A DNA stretch of 26,617 nt, taken from an uncultured Eubacterium sp. GTDB lineage: Bacteria; Bacillota; Clostridia; Lachnospirales; Lachnospiraceae. Of this stretch, positions 1 through 7,416 are shown in pieces. Within the stretch, counting starts at the first letter, position 1, and the number at the start of each line of letters is the position of its first letter. The stretch spans positions 1 to 26,617 of the forward strand of contig CAJTLS010000032.1 in NCBI GenBank assembly GCA_910577295.1. The letters are read 5' to 3'. Both the position numbers and the translations under genes were made by a program. The notes below the pieces were generated by a model. The model was not told the origin of the DNA. It saw only the letters and a program-made list of their open reading frames with translations, and ran no database searches.

Positions 1-174
1 TGTATTTTAGGTCACTCTGTCATTCGTAAATGTCTTGCGGAGTACTATACCCTGCATCCGGTTTTTCTTTTGTTTTCGCTCTTTGTTATATACATTTACT
101 TTATCAGACTTCGACATTTCTTGACAGAGGCAGTAGCAATAATTTTTATACACAATAGCAAAAGTGTACATATG

Positions 175-990
175 TTACTGCGTGTTTACATGCACATCCA
201 GTTGGTTAAACGGAATGACAATTCCCCTCTCGTCAAATCTCTCTTTTATCTCTTCCAACATTCGAAAACGAGTTGGCCAGTAATCATCCGGCGCCACCCA
301 CATACGAACCGTCATAATGACCGCGCTCTCTGCCAAATCCGATACAACCACATCAACGGGCATATCCTCCAGACGGGTTTCCTGCGAATCAACAATCTGA
401 TACAGCACTTCTTTTACTTCTTTGATGGAAGCGTCATACTCAATTCCTACATGAATGTCAATGCGACGCTTGTCTTCACGCGTCACATTAATGATATTGG
501 CGTCTGCCAATTTACCATTCGGCAAAATAACGGCGCGATTGTCAATCGTTGTAAGTGTCGTATATACGACGTCAATCTTTTGCACATTGCCCTCTGCCTC
601 ACCTGCTATAATATAGTCTCCCACACGAAACGGCTTCATAACCAAAATGAGAACACCACCGGCAAAATTCGCCAGACTGCCCTGCAAAGCAAGTCCGATG
701 GCAAGTCCTGCCGAGCCAACAATAGCGACAACCGAACTCGTCGCAACACCTAATATCTGTGCCACAATGACAATCAAAAGTAAATACAGTGCAATCTTAC
801 AGGCCGAAAGAAAGAAGGAAATAACTCCCGTTTCCATCTCTCTTTTCTCCATGGATGACCTCATAATCTTAAGGAACTTTTTAATTATTTTAGTTCCCAC
901 AAAAAATACGAGGACGGCAATGACTAGCGATAGAAAATAATGAAGCCAATACGGAGCCGACTCCTGAATCAACGAAACAACTTTTTGCAT
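175..990 (-). CDS. mscS: MscS-family mechanosensitive ion channel
   Basis: Small-conductance mechanosensitive channel of the inner membrane, which releases solutes when turgor rises. The protein is 271 aa from the start chosen. Predicted membrane segments are at about 17-33, 58-82 and 84-118. The third is the Gly/Ala-rich pore helix (GSAGLAIGLALQGSLANFAGG), followed by the family hallmark MKPFRVGDYI and the beta domain with the ILPNGKLAD-type motif. A frame extending up to 1089 is open, but the start at 990 has GGAGG five bases upstream, whereas the longer form would translate through palindromes. It is the last gene of the DUF1015-DUF624-glgB series and lies 162 bases after glgB. It belongs to the short three-helix class. 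The family call is firm; the physiological role is inferred. Confidence 0.93.
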   Translation of the reverse strand: MQKVVSLIQESAPYWLHYFLSLVIAVLVFFVGTKIIKKFLKIMRSSMEKREMETGVISFFLSACKIALYLLLIVIVAQILGVATSSVVAIVGSAGLAIGLALQGSLANFAGGVLILVMKPFRVGDYIIAGEAEGNVQKIDVVYTTLTTIDNRAVILPNGKLADANIINVTREDKRRIDIHVGIEYDASIKEVKEVLYQIVDSQETRLEDMPVDVVVSDLAESAVIMTVRMWVAPDDYWPTRFRMLEEIKERFDERGIVIPFNQLDVHVNTQ

Positions 991-994
991 ACTA

Positions 995-1132
995 TCCTCC
1001 ATTCCGAAGCGTAGCGGAGGAAGCACGAGCAAAAGCAGCAACGCTGTTTTTGCTCGTGCTTTAATACTATTTGTGGCGTTTCCACACAAATAGTGGATTG
1101 AAAAATAAGCTATCGAGCTTATTTTTCAATCC
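995..1132 (-). promoter_or_regulatory. Palindrome-tiled leader of mscS
   Basis: Between glgB and mscS the DNA is almost entirely made of inverted repeats. A 17-bp perfect stem (1095-1111 with 1116-1132) has a 4-base loop. A 10-bp stem (1066-1075 with 1085-1094) abuts it. A 14-bp perfect stem (1021-1034 with 1048-1061) follows. Finally TCCTCC (minus strand, 1016-1021) can pair with the mscS Shine-Dalgarno GGAGGA (995-1000). None of the stems is followed by a U run on the minus strand, so none is a classical terminator. The arrangement would fit an attenuating or RBS-sequestering leader, but that is inference. Confidence 0.6.
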
Positions 1133-1152
1133 AATCCCCATTTCGCCGCAAT

Positions 1153-3411
1153 TTATTTTTTACCCGAATCGTTTTTCTTCTTTTTCGTCGCCGCCACTTT
1201 CGTTGCATTAAAAATTTGAACGGAAAGCGGCGCCAAACGACACTCAATGGAATTTACCCGACCATCCCAACGCTTTCTTGTAGATGTCTTTACACGTGGA
1301 TTGACAAAATTACTCCCCCCGTATTCTTTGGCGTCGCTATTAAAGATTTCTTTATACTTTCCGGCAAACGGCACGCCAATTCGAAACTTTTCATGTGCTA
1401 CCGGAGTGAAATTGCAGACGACAAGCAACGTTTCCTCTTTGCACTTGCGCACAAAGGCAATCACACTGTTATCAGCATCCAGCGTACTAATCCACTCAAA
1501 ACCGGCCGGTCGCGAATCATCGGCATACATAGCCGGATGAGCCAGATAGAAAGCATTTAATACGCTCACATATTGGCGGAGTCTTTCATTATCCGACATC
1601 TCTTCTTCCACTGGTTCCAAAAGCTGCCAATCCAGTTCTCGCTCTTCGCTCCATTCGCGTTCCTGACCAAATTCCTGCCCCATAAAGAGAAGTTTTTTAC
1701 CCGGATGCGCCGCCATATATCCATACGAGAGCCGCAAACCGGCGAACTTATTCTCTCTTGTGCCCGGCATCTTTGTATACATCGAGCCTTTCATATGCAC
1801 GACCTCATCATGGCTCAGCACAAGAATAAACTCTTCCGAATATTGATAAATCATACTGAACGTGAGCATACCGTGACGCCCTTTGCGGAACAGCGGGTCA
1901 GTGCGGATGTACTCCAGATAATCATTCATCCACCCCATATTCCACTTCAAATCAAAGCCGAGTCCGCCATCCTTTACCGGCGACGTTACCTGAGGCCATG
2001 CGGTAGATTCCTCCGCAATGGATAAAGAACCATCTTTGCGCGCATGAATCTTATCATTGAGCTGCTGAAGAAACTCAATTGCTTCCAGATTCTCGTTGCC
2101 GCCATAAATATTGGCAATCCATTGTCCGTCTTCTTTCCCGTAATCCAGATAGAGCATGGATGCCACAGCGTCCATACGAATACCGTCAATATGATAGCGC
2201 TCCAGCCAAAACAGGGCGTTGGATGTGAGGAAATTTTTCACTTCGGGGCGGCCATAATGATAAATCAGCGTTCCCCAGTGCGGATGTTCTCCCTGACGGG
2301 GGTCGAAATGTTCATAGAGGCAGGTGCCGTCGAAACGTGCCAATCCATGCTCGTCTTTTGGAAAATGCGCCGGCACCCAATCCAGAAGTACGCCGATTCC
2401 CCGCTGGTGAAACATATCAATGAACGCCATAAAATCATCCGGCGTACCGTAACGGGAAGTCGGTGCAAAATATCCTGTCACCTGATATCCCCATGAGCCA
2501 TCGTATGGATGTTCCATCACCGGCATAAGTTCTACATGCGTATAACCCATTTCATCGCAGTAATCACAAAGCATCGGCGCCAGTTCGCGGTAGTTATAAA
2601 ACAACTCTCCGTCTTCCCCGTCTGGCTTACGGAAAGAACTAAGCGAAACCTCATAAATCAGCATCGGCTCTTTTTTTACTTTCCAACGTTTACGCGCCTC
2701 CATCCATTTTTTATCCTGCCACGAGTACTTTTCGATATCCCATACCACACTCGCTGTCGCCGGACGCCTTTCGGCATAATTTGCATAAGGGTCTGCTTTC
2801 AGAACACGGCGTCCGTCTGCTCCCCATATTTGATACTTATAAATGTCACCCTGCGCCACGTCTGGAACAAACAGTTCAAAAATACCTCCGTCTTCCATAT
2901 ATCTCATCGGGTGGCGGCAGGCATCCCATTCATTAAAATCCCCGACAACACTGACAGCTTTGGCCTCGGGAGCCCACACAGCAAAATAAGTACCCGCAAC
3001 GCCGTCTATCGTCATCGGATGAGCACCGAGTTTTTCATATATTGTTTCATGCACTCCATTGGAAAATTGGGAGATATCCATCGCATCTATCAGTGACTCA
3101 ATCGCATAAATATCCACAATCTGTTTCTCGGTCTTTCCTTTCTTCACGATAAAGCGATAGGACGGGATTTTTTTTGCTGAAATGAGCACCGCGTAATAAC
3201 CGGCCTCATCCATCAATTCCATCTTATATGTTTTATTTGAATCCGTAAGTTTAACCGTTACCGAATCCGCGTCCTGCTGAAATGTCGTTATCAATACATG
3301 TGAGGAATCCACCATCCTTGAACCCAAAACCGTCTCTGGTCTTTTACATTCCGCATATACAAGGGCCTCGACTTCCGGCCACTGAATCCAATCCTCAAGT
3401 TTTACTGCCAT
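1153..3411 (-). CDS. glgB: 1,4-alpha-glucan (glycogen) branching enzyme GlgB
   Basis: Cleaves alpha-1,4 glucan and re-attaches the chain through an alpha-1,6 bond during glycogen synthesis (EC 2.4.1.18). At 752 aa it is of the long GH13 class, with two N-terminal beta domains. The second, a CBM48 at about 135-230, carries VVGDFNEWD. The catalytic barrel shows all four GH13 regions: DWVPAHF at 344-350, GIRMDAV with nucleophile D414, AEEST with acid/base E467, and LSHDE with D535. The spacing 414-467-535 equals that of the E. coli catalytic triad 405-458-526. The C-terminus ends in a lysine-rich tail. AAGGAGG lies nine bases before the ATG. No other glg gene is in the window, so the rest of the glycogen pathway must be elsewhere. 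Confidence 0.97.
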   Translation of the reverse strand: MAVKLEDWIQWPEVEALVYAECKRPETVLGSRMVDSSHVLITTFQQDADSVTVKLTDSNKTYKMELMDEAGYYAVLISAKKIPSYRFIVKKGKTEKQIVDIYAIESLIDAMDISQFSNGVHETIYEKLGAHPMTIDGVAGTYFAVWAPEAKAVSVVGDFNEWDACRHPMRYMEDGGIFELFVPDVAQGDIYKYQIWGADGRRVLKADPYANYAERRPATASVVWDIEKYSWQDKKWMEARKRWKVKKEPMLIYEVSLSSFRKPDGEDGELFYNYRELAPMLCDYCDEMGYTHVELMPVMEHPYDGSWGYQVTGYFAPTSRYGTPDDFMAFIDMFHQRGIGVLLDWVPAHFPKDEHGLARFDGTCLYEHFDPRQGEHPHWGTLIYHYGRPEVKNFLTSNALFWLERYHIDGIRMDAVASMLYLDYGKEDGQWIANIYGGNENLEAIEFLQQLNDKIHARKDGSLSIAEESTAWPQVTSPVKDGGLGFDLKWNMGWMNDYLEYIRTDPLFRKGRHGMLTFSMIYQYSEEFILVLSHDEVVHMKGSMYTKMPGTRENKFAGLRLSYGYMAAHPGKKLLFMGQEFGQEREWSEERELDWQLLEPVEEEMSDNERLRQYVSVLNAFYLAHPAMYADDSRPAGFEWISTLDADNSVIAFVRKCKEETLLVVCNFTPVAHEKFRIGVPFAGKYKEIFNSDAKEYGGSNFVNPRVKTSTRKRWDGRVNSIECRLAPLSVQIFNATKVAATKKKKNDSGKK

Positions 3412-3458
3412 TGTTTTTTTCCTCCTTCTCCATTTTGCTCACAATCCTGAATCTCTTT

Positions 3459-4136
3459 TTATTCATTATACCATGGAATAATTTCTTCTCCCTCTTCCGT
3501 ATACTTTGGCTCCTCTTTCGGCATATATTTTTTCATAATATGCTCCATCGGAAATGTATACACAAAACTTGCCAATGCCGGAGCAAAAAGGAAAATTATA
3601 ATAATATTTGTAATCATGGCAACATAAATCAATACGGCCATCGCCACAACAATCGCAATCAATGAAAGCGTGTGTAAAAAATGCCGGAACGCACAGTAAA
3701 GACTCAGCCGCAAAATCTGACCAAGCTTCATGCTAAAACGGGAAATAAACGGAAATATATAGCAACTGATACAGGAAATGAAAATAAGCATGGCAAAGTA
3801 TACTCCCGCCAGATATCCTCCTTTCGCAGAAGCGGCATCCGTTACCCCTACTAACTGCATATTGAATACTAACAACAAAGAGATTACCGCAATCAGCAGC
3901 CACACAACCGTTGACTGTGCAAAATTCATTTTAAAACTGCTCCAAAATTCTGTCCACACGTAACTCCTGTTATGCCGAAGAACTTTAGCGCTCACATAAT
4001 ACAAAGAAGTAGTTGCCGCGCCAATCGTAACAACAGGAATACAAAACACCAGATAGATTAGCGTGAGAACACCCATATCAAACAGCTTACTAAGCGCCCG
4101 CATTACACCATTATCTGAATTAAAAAACTTCTCCAT
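3459..4136 (-). CDS. DUF624 (YesL-like) membrane protein
   Basis: A 225-aa integral membrane protein with about five hydrophobic segments. It has the N-terminal pattern of the DUF624/YesL family: MEKFFNSDNGVM, then a first helix ending LVFCIPVVTIGAATTSLYYV, which I recognise as typical. YesL-type proteins often sit beside carbohydrate-uptake or sugar-utilisation genes; the function is not established. An upstream in-frame ATG at 4148 exists, but the ATG at 4136 has GGAGG five bases before it. It lies 43 bases after the DUF1015 gene and 47 bases before glgB, so the three are probably co-transcribed. The start region shares a 19-base sequence with that of mscS. C-terminal residues are acidic (EEGEEIIPWYNE). 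Confidence 0.85.
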   Translation of the reverse strand: MEKFFNSDNGVMRALSKLFDMGVLTLIYLVFCIPVVTIGAATTSLYYVSAKVLRHNRSYVWTEFWSSFKMNFAQSTVVWLLIAVISLLLVFNMQLVGVTDAASAKGGYLAGVYFAMLIFISCISCYIFPFISRFSMKLGQILRLSLYCAFRHFLHTLSLIAIVVAMAVLIYVAMITNIIIIFLFAPALASFVYTFPMEHIMKKYMPKEEPKYTEEGEEIIPWYNE

Positions 4137-4179
4137 AGAATCCTCCATTCCGGAGCGTCACACTCCCAAGAACCATTCG

Positions 4180-5418
4180 TTATCCGATTTCATGTATGAA
4201 CAAACCGCTTCTGAGTTTTGGCTCAAACCATGTAGATTTAGGAGGCATTAAAAGATTTTGGTCTGCCACGTCAAACAACTCAGTAATCGATGTTGGAAAC
4301 ATAGAAAATGAAATCGTCATGTCTTCGTCCGCCCGTTTTTCCAACTCGGATAATCCACGTATACCGCCGACAAAATCAATCCGCGCATCCGTCCGCGGGT
4401 CTCCAATACCTAAAATCGGGCCTAACAAATAGTCCTGAAGTACCGAAACATCCAGACCGCCAACCGCATCTTTTCCTTCATATAAGGCAGGAGCAGCCGT
4501 CAGCCTGTACCATTGTTTCCCTACATACATCCCAAAAGTTCCCTTGCTCTCTGGTTTCACCGGCTTGTCCTCTTTCTCCAGCCGGAAATGCTCCTGCACT
4601 TTTTGCAAAAAATCCTCCTCCGTCAAACCATTTAAGTCTTTGACCGTACGGTTATAATCCATAATCATTAACTGGTCATGCGGGAACAGGACAGAAAGAA
4701 AATAATTGTACTCTTCGCTGCCGTTATGATTTGGATTCTCCTCCCGCCTTTTCAGACCTACTTTTACCGCGGAAGCGGCGCGGTGATGCCCGTCTGCAAT
4801 ATAAATAGACGCAACCCCCTGAAATGATTTTTTTATCTCTGCCACATCGGATTTATCCGCTATCTTCCAAACCTTATGCGTAATCCCGTCAATCGCAGTA
4901 AAATCATAGAGCGGCTCCGTCTTCTGTATGCGGGCGACAATCTCATTAATTGTCTGTTGGGAGCGGTACGCCAAAAAAATAGGACCGGTCTGTGCTCCGC
5001 ACGTATCCACATGCGTAATACGGTCTATCTCCTTATCTTCCCTTGTATTTTCATGCTTTTTTATCACGTTATTTACATAGTCATCCACTGCCGCACAAGC
5101 AACCAAACCCGTCTGGGAACGACCTCCCATGATTAACTCGTAAATATAGTATGCATCATCCGCATCCTTTTCATATATTCCGTCCTCAATATCTTTTTGC
5201 AGTAATTCTTTTGCTCTCTCATATACTTCCGGCGCATAAGTATCTACCGAATCATCAAATCCCGTTTCCGCCCTGTCAATTTTTAAAAATGACAATGGCT
5301 CACGCTGCACTTCTGCCTTTGCCTCCTGTCGGTTGTAAACATCGTAAGGTAACGCCGCCACCCGATGAGCGACGCTCTTCTCCGGCCGTATACACTGAAA
5401 TGGTTTTATCGTTGCCAT
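4180..5418 (-). CDS. DUF1015 family protein
   Basis: A 412-aa soluble protein of the DUF1015 family (PF06245). The recognisable signatures are the N-terminal FQCIRPEKS..AALPYDVYN, the central KKHENTREDKEIDR (120-133) and YIADGHHRAAS (about 206-216). The DGHHR stretch recalls the nucleotide-binding motif of ParB/sulfiredoxin-fold proteins, which include free-serine kinases; that link is inference and the family function is not settled. The open frame begins at a TTG at 5439, but the ATG at 5418 with GGAGG ten bases upstream is the better start. It is the first gene of the operon and has a good promoter at 5467-5495. Family assignment is confident; biochemical role is open. Confidence 0.88.
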   Translation of the reverse strand: MATIKPFQCIRPEKSVAHRVAALPYDVYNRQEAKAEVQREPLSFLKIDRAETGFDDSVDTYAPEVYERAKELLQKDIEDGIYEKDADDAYYIYELIMGGRSQTGLVACAAVDDYVNNVIKKHENTREDKEIDRITHVDTCGAQTGPIFLAYRSQQTINEIVARIQKTEPLYDFTAIDGITHKVWKIADKSDVAEIKKSFQGVASIYIADGHHRAASAVKVGLKRREENPNHNGSEEYNYFLSVLFPHDQLMIMDYNRTVKDLNGLTEEDFLQKVQEHFRLEKEDKPVKPESKGTFGMYVGKQWYRLTAAPALYEGKDAVGGLDVSVLQDYLLGPILGIGDPRTDARIDFVGGIRGLSELEKRADEDMTISFSMFPTSITELFDVADQNLLMPPKSTWFEPKLRSGLFIHEIG

Positions 5419-5466
5419 GCTTGTTCTGCCTCCAATCAAATATAAGGTTGTCCATAATTCTTTAAC

Positions 5467-5495
5467 AGTATATCAGATAAATCGGTTATTATCAA
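5467..5495 (-). promoter_or_regulatory. Sigma-A promoter for the DUF1015-DUF624-glgB-mscS operon
   Basis: On the minus strand TTGATA (5490-5495) and TATACT (5467-5472) are separated by exactly 17 bases, one mismatch each from consensus. The predicted start point near 5460 leaves a leader of about 40 bases before the ATG at 5418. Confidence 0.75.
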
Positions 5496-5618
5496 TATTT
5501 TCGGGCATACTAACGTTAAAAAGCTCCGGCTGTAAAATGCGGAGTACGTTACCGCCGTAATGCGCTTTCACCCACAACGGAAAATTTCCCTAAAACATAA
5601 ACAAAGGAGTGATTTGAA

Positions 5619-6041
5619 GTGAAACGGAAATTCAAAAAACAAGCTGAGGACTTTATGAAATGCGGACTCATGGGTTGGGGACTCGAATGTCTTTGGACCG
5701 GATGTGGTTCGCTTTGTTCGGCAAAAGACAAAAAAATGACGTGCGCCACCTCTATGTGGATGTTCCCCATCTATGGTATGGCATCTGTCATGTCTCCGCT
5801 TTGTCATGCCATGGAAGGTAAAAATATAATGCTGCGCGGCTCCGTATATACCGCCTGCATCTTCCTCACGGAATTAGGCACCGGAACCCTGCTCAAAAAG
5901 AAAGAGTGCTGCCCTTGGGATTACAGCGACGCCAAAGCCAATTACAAAGGAATCATACGGTTCGACTATGCGCCGCTCTGGTTTATCGTCGGATTACTCT
6001 ACGAAAAGGTACTGGTGGGGCGTAAAACGGCTGCTGAATAA
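5619..6041 (+). CDS. Putative ABC-transporter type IV (PF06541-like) membrane protein
   Basis: A 140-aa membrane protein and the only gene called on the plus strand. It matches the PF06541 pattern as I know it: an N-terminal KCGLMGWGLECLWTG, TSMWMFPIYGMAS, a RGSVY helix, FLTELGTGTLL, then CPWDYS..KANYKGIIRFDYAPLWF and a final GLLYEK. About four helices are expected. The family is labelled as an ABC-transporter permease, but this rests on weak similarity and no ATPase lies next to it, so transport is unproven. Translation starts at a GTG with AAGGAG nine bases upstream; no ATG fits as well. No clear promoter was found in the divergent gap 5440-5618. It is convergent with nth, with a terminator between. 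Confidence 0.8.
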   Translation: MKRKFKKQAEDFMKCGLMGWGLECLWTGCGSLCSAKDKKMTCATSMWMFPIYGMASVMSPLCHAMEGKNIMLRGSVYTACIFLTELGTGTLLKKKECCPWDYSDAKANYKGIIRFDYAPLWFIVGLLYEKVLVGRKTAAE

Positions 6042-6100
6042 TACGTTGGCCGGAAAACAAAAATGCCCTCAAAGACACCCCATTTTTTGCTCACAGACAA

Positions 6101-6137
6101 AAGAAACTATAAACTAATGGAATGTTTATAGTTTCTT
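6101..6137. terminator. Bidirectional terminator between the PF06541 gene and nth
   Basis: A perfect 14-bp inverted repeat (6101-6114 with 6124-6137) with a 9-base loop sits between two convergent genes. It is followed on the plus strand by a T-rich stretch (CTTCTTTACTTTCT) and on the minus strand by TTTGTC. Its place just after both stop codons supports a shared terminator. Confidence 0.8.
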
Positions 6138-6146
6138 CTTTACTTT

Positions 6147-6776
6147 CTATGTATTTTTCTTACATATATCCCGCAAACAACACTTTTCGCAGTTCGCCTT
6201 TCTGGCGGTACACACCTCGCGCCCGTGATGGACGAGGCGATGGCAAAAATCACTTCCCTCTTCCGCGGGTATAATTTTCCAGAGCGCCATCTCTACTTTT
6301 TTCGGCTCCCGAATATTATCTACCAGACCCATCCGGTTTACCAGACGAATACAGTGCGTGTCCGTGACGATAGCCGGTTTGCCAAAAACGTCACCCATAA
6401 TTAAATTAGCGCTCTTTCTCCCCACGCCGGGCAGTTTCAATAATGCGTTAAAATCGTCCGGCACCTTTCCATCGTATTCCTGCACAAGCACGGTCATGCA
6501 TTTATGAATATCTCTGGCTTTACTGCGCCCCAATCCGCAAGGTTTGACAATCTCTTCAATCGCCTCTGGCGTCGCGTCCGCCAAGGCCTGCGGACTCGGA
6601 TAACGCGCATACAATTCCCGCACAACAACATTTACACGGGCATCCGTACACTGCGCTGCCAGACGGACGCTGACCAATAGCTTCCACGCCTCATCGTAGT
6701 CGAGTGTACAATCAGCCAGCGGGTACTCCTGCTCCAATAAACGTATAATCTCTTCTGCTCGTTGTTTCTTCGTCAT
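6147..6776 (-). CDS. nth: Endonuclease III (DNA glycosylase/AP lyase)
   Basis: Base-excision repair enzyme that removes oxidised pyrimidines and cuts at the AP site. It is 209 aa, the usual length. The helix-hairpin-helix is at 115-124 (LPGVGRKSAN) with catalytic lysine K121. The catalytic aspartate is D139 in VTDTH. The C-terminal [4Fe-4S] ligands are C189, C196, C199 and C205 in the canonical C-X6-C-X2-C-X5-C spacing; an extra cysteine follows at 200. An upstream ATG at 6788 lacks a ribosome binding site, while the ATG at 6776 has GAGGA about six bases before it. It follows engB by 24 bases and is the last gene of the glmM-to-nth run. Confidence 0.96.
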   Translation of the reverse strand: MTKKQRAEEIIRLLEQEYPLADCTLDYDEAWKLLVSVRLAAQCTDARVNVVVRELYARYPSPQALADATPEAIEEIVKPCGLGRSKARDIHKCMTVLVQEYDGKVPDDFNALLKLPGVGRKSANLIMGDVFGKPAIVTDTHCIRLVNRMGLVDNIREPKKVEMALWKIIPAEEGSDFCHRLVHHGREVCTARKANCEKCCLRDICKKNT

Positions 6777-6800
6777 ACTAATCCTCATTTCGCGTGATTT

Positions 6801-7397
6801 TTACACTGGTATCTCCTCAATAAAGTAGTCAATATATTCCCAAATTTCGTCTTTTCCCTCTTTCGTGACAGCCGAAAAAGGAATGACGGGAGTTTCCTGA
6901 GGTAGTCCCAATTCCCTACGGATGGCAGCTATCTGCTTTTCTTTGGCGTGCCTGCTTATCTTATCCGCCTTAGTTGCGATAATAAGGGGATTAAACCCTT
7001 TTTCAAATAGCATGCGGTATGTTTCCACATCTTTCTTCGTGGGCACATGACGGATGTCAATGAGCAGAAAGACAACGCGAAGCGCCTGAGAAGTTTCTAT
7101 ATACCGCTCAATCATTTTCATCCATTTAGCCGCGGTCTCCCTCGATATTTTGGCATATCCATACCCCGGCAAGTCCACCATATAGCAGACGTCATTAATA
7201 TGATAATAATTAATCGTCTGTGTCTTGCCCGGCTGCGATGAGATTCGCGCCATGGATTTACGGTTCCACAACGTATTCAGAAGGGAAGATTTCCCCACAT
7301 TGGAACGTCCCCAAAAAGCCATCTCAATCTGTGTATGCTGCGGCAGTGTACTCGTAATTCCGCATACCGTTTCTAGCTCCAGTGATTTTATCACCAT
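6801..7397 (-). CDS. engB: Ribosome biogenesis GTP-binding protein YsxC/EngB
   Basis: A 198-aa essential-type GTPase acting in late assembly of the 50S ribosomal subunit. All G motifs are visible: GRSNVGKS (30-37), the threonines of the G2 loop in PGKTQTIN, DLPGYG (75-80), TKADK (142-146) and FSAVT as G5. The family-typical start of the G1 region, MAFWGRSNVGKSSL, is intact. The ribosome binding site is weak (AAAGGA 11 bases from the ATG). It lies 19 bases after lon, an arrangement common in Firmicutes. Confidence 0.96.
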   Translation of the reverse strand: MVIKSLELETVCGITSTLPQHTQIEMAFWGRSNVGKSSLLNTLWNRKSMARISSQPGKTQTINYYHINDVCYMVDLPGYGYAKISRETAAKWMKMIERYIETSQALRVVFLLIDIRHVPTKKDVETYRMLFEKGFNPLIIATKADKISRHAKEKQIAAIRRELGLPQETPVIPFSAVTKEGKDEIWEYIDYFIEEIPV

Positions 7398-7416
7398 GGA
7401 ATATCACGTCCTTTTT

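Noticed and set aside
121..152. TTGACA with an AT-rich stretch on the plus strand, promoter-like
   Set aside because: The -10 hexamer at 17-18 bases is poor and it would point into the mscS gene on the antisense strand; no plus-strand gene follows.
70..753. Long plus-strand open frame over the left end
   Set aside because: It lies opposite the well-supported mscS gene and its translation shows no protein family pattern; there is no ribosome binding site.
1095..1132. 17-bp palindrome after glgB as a rho-independent terminator
   Set aside because: No U run follows on the minus strand and the stem is AT-rich; it is kept only as part of the structured mscS leader.
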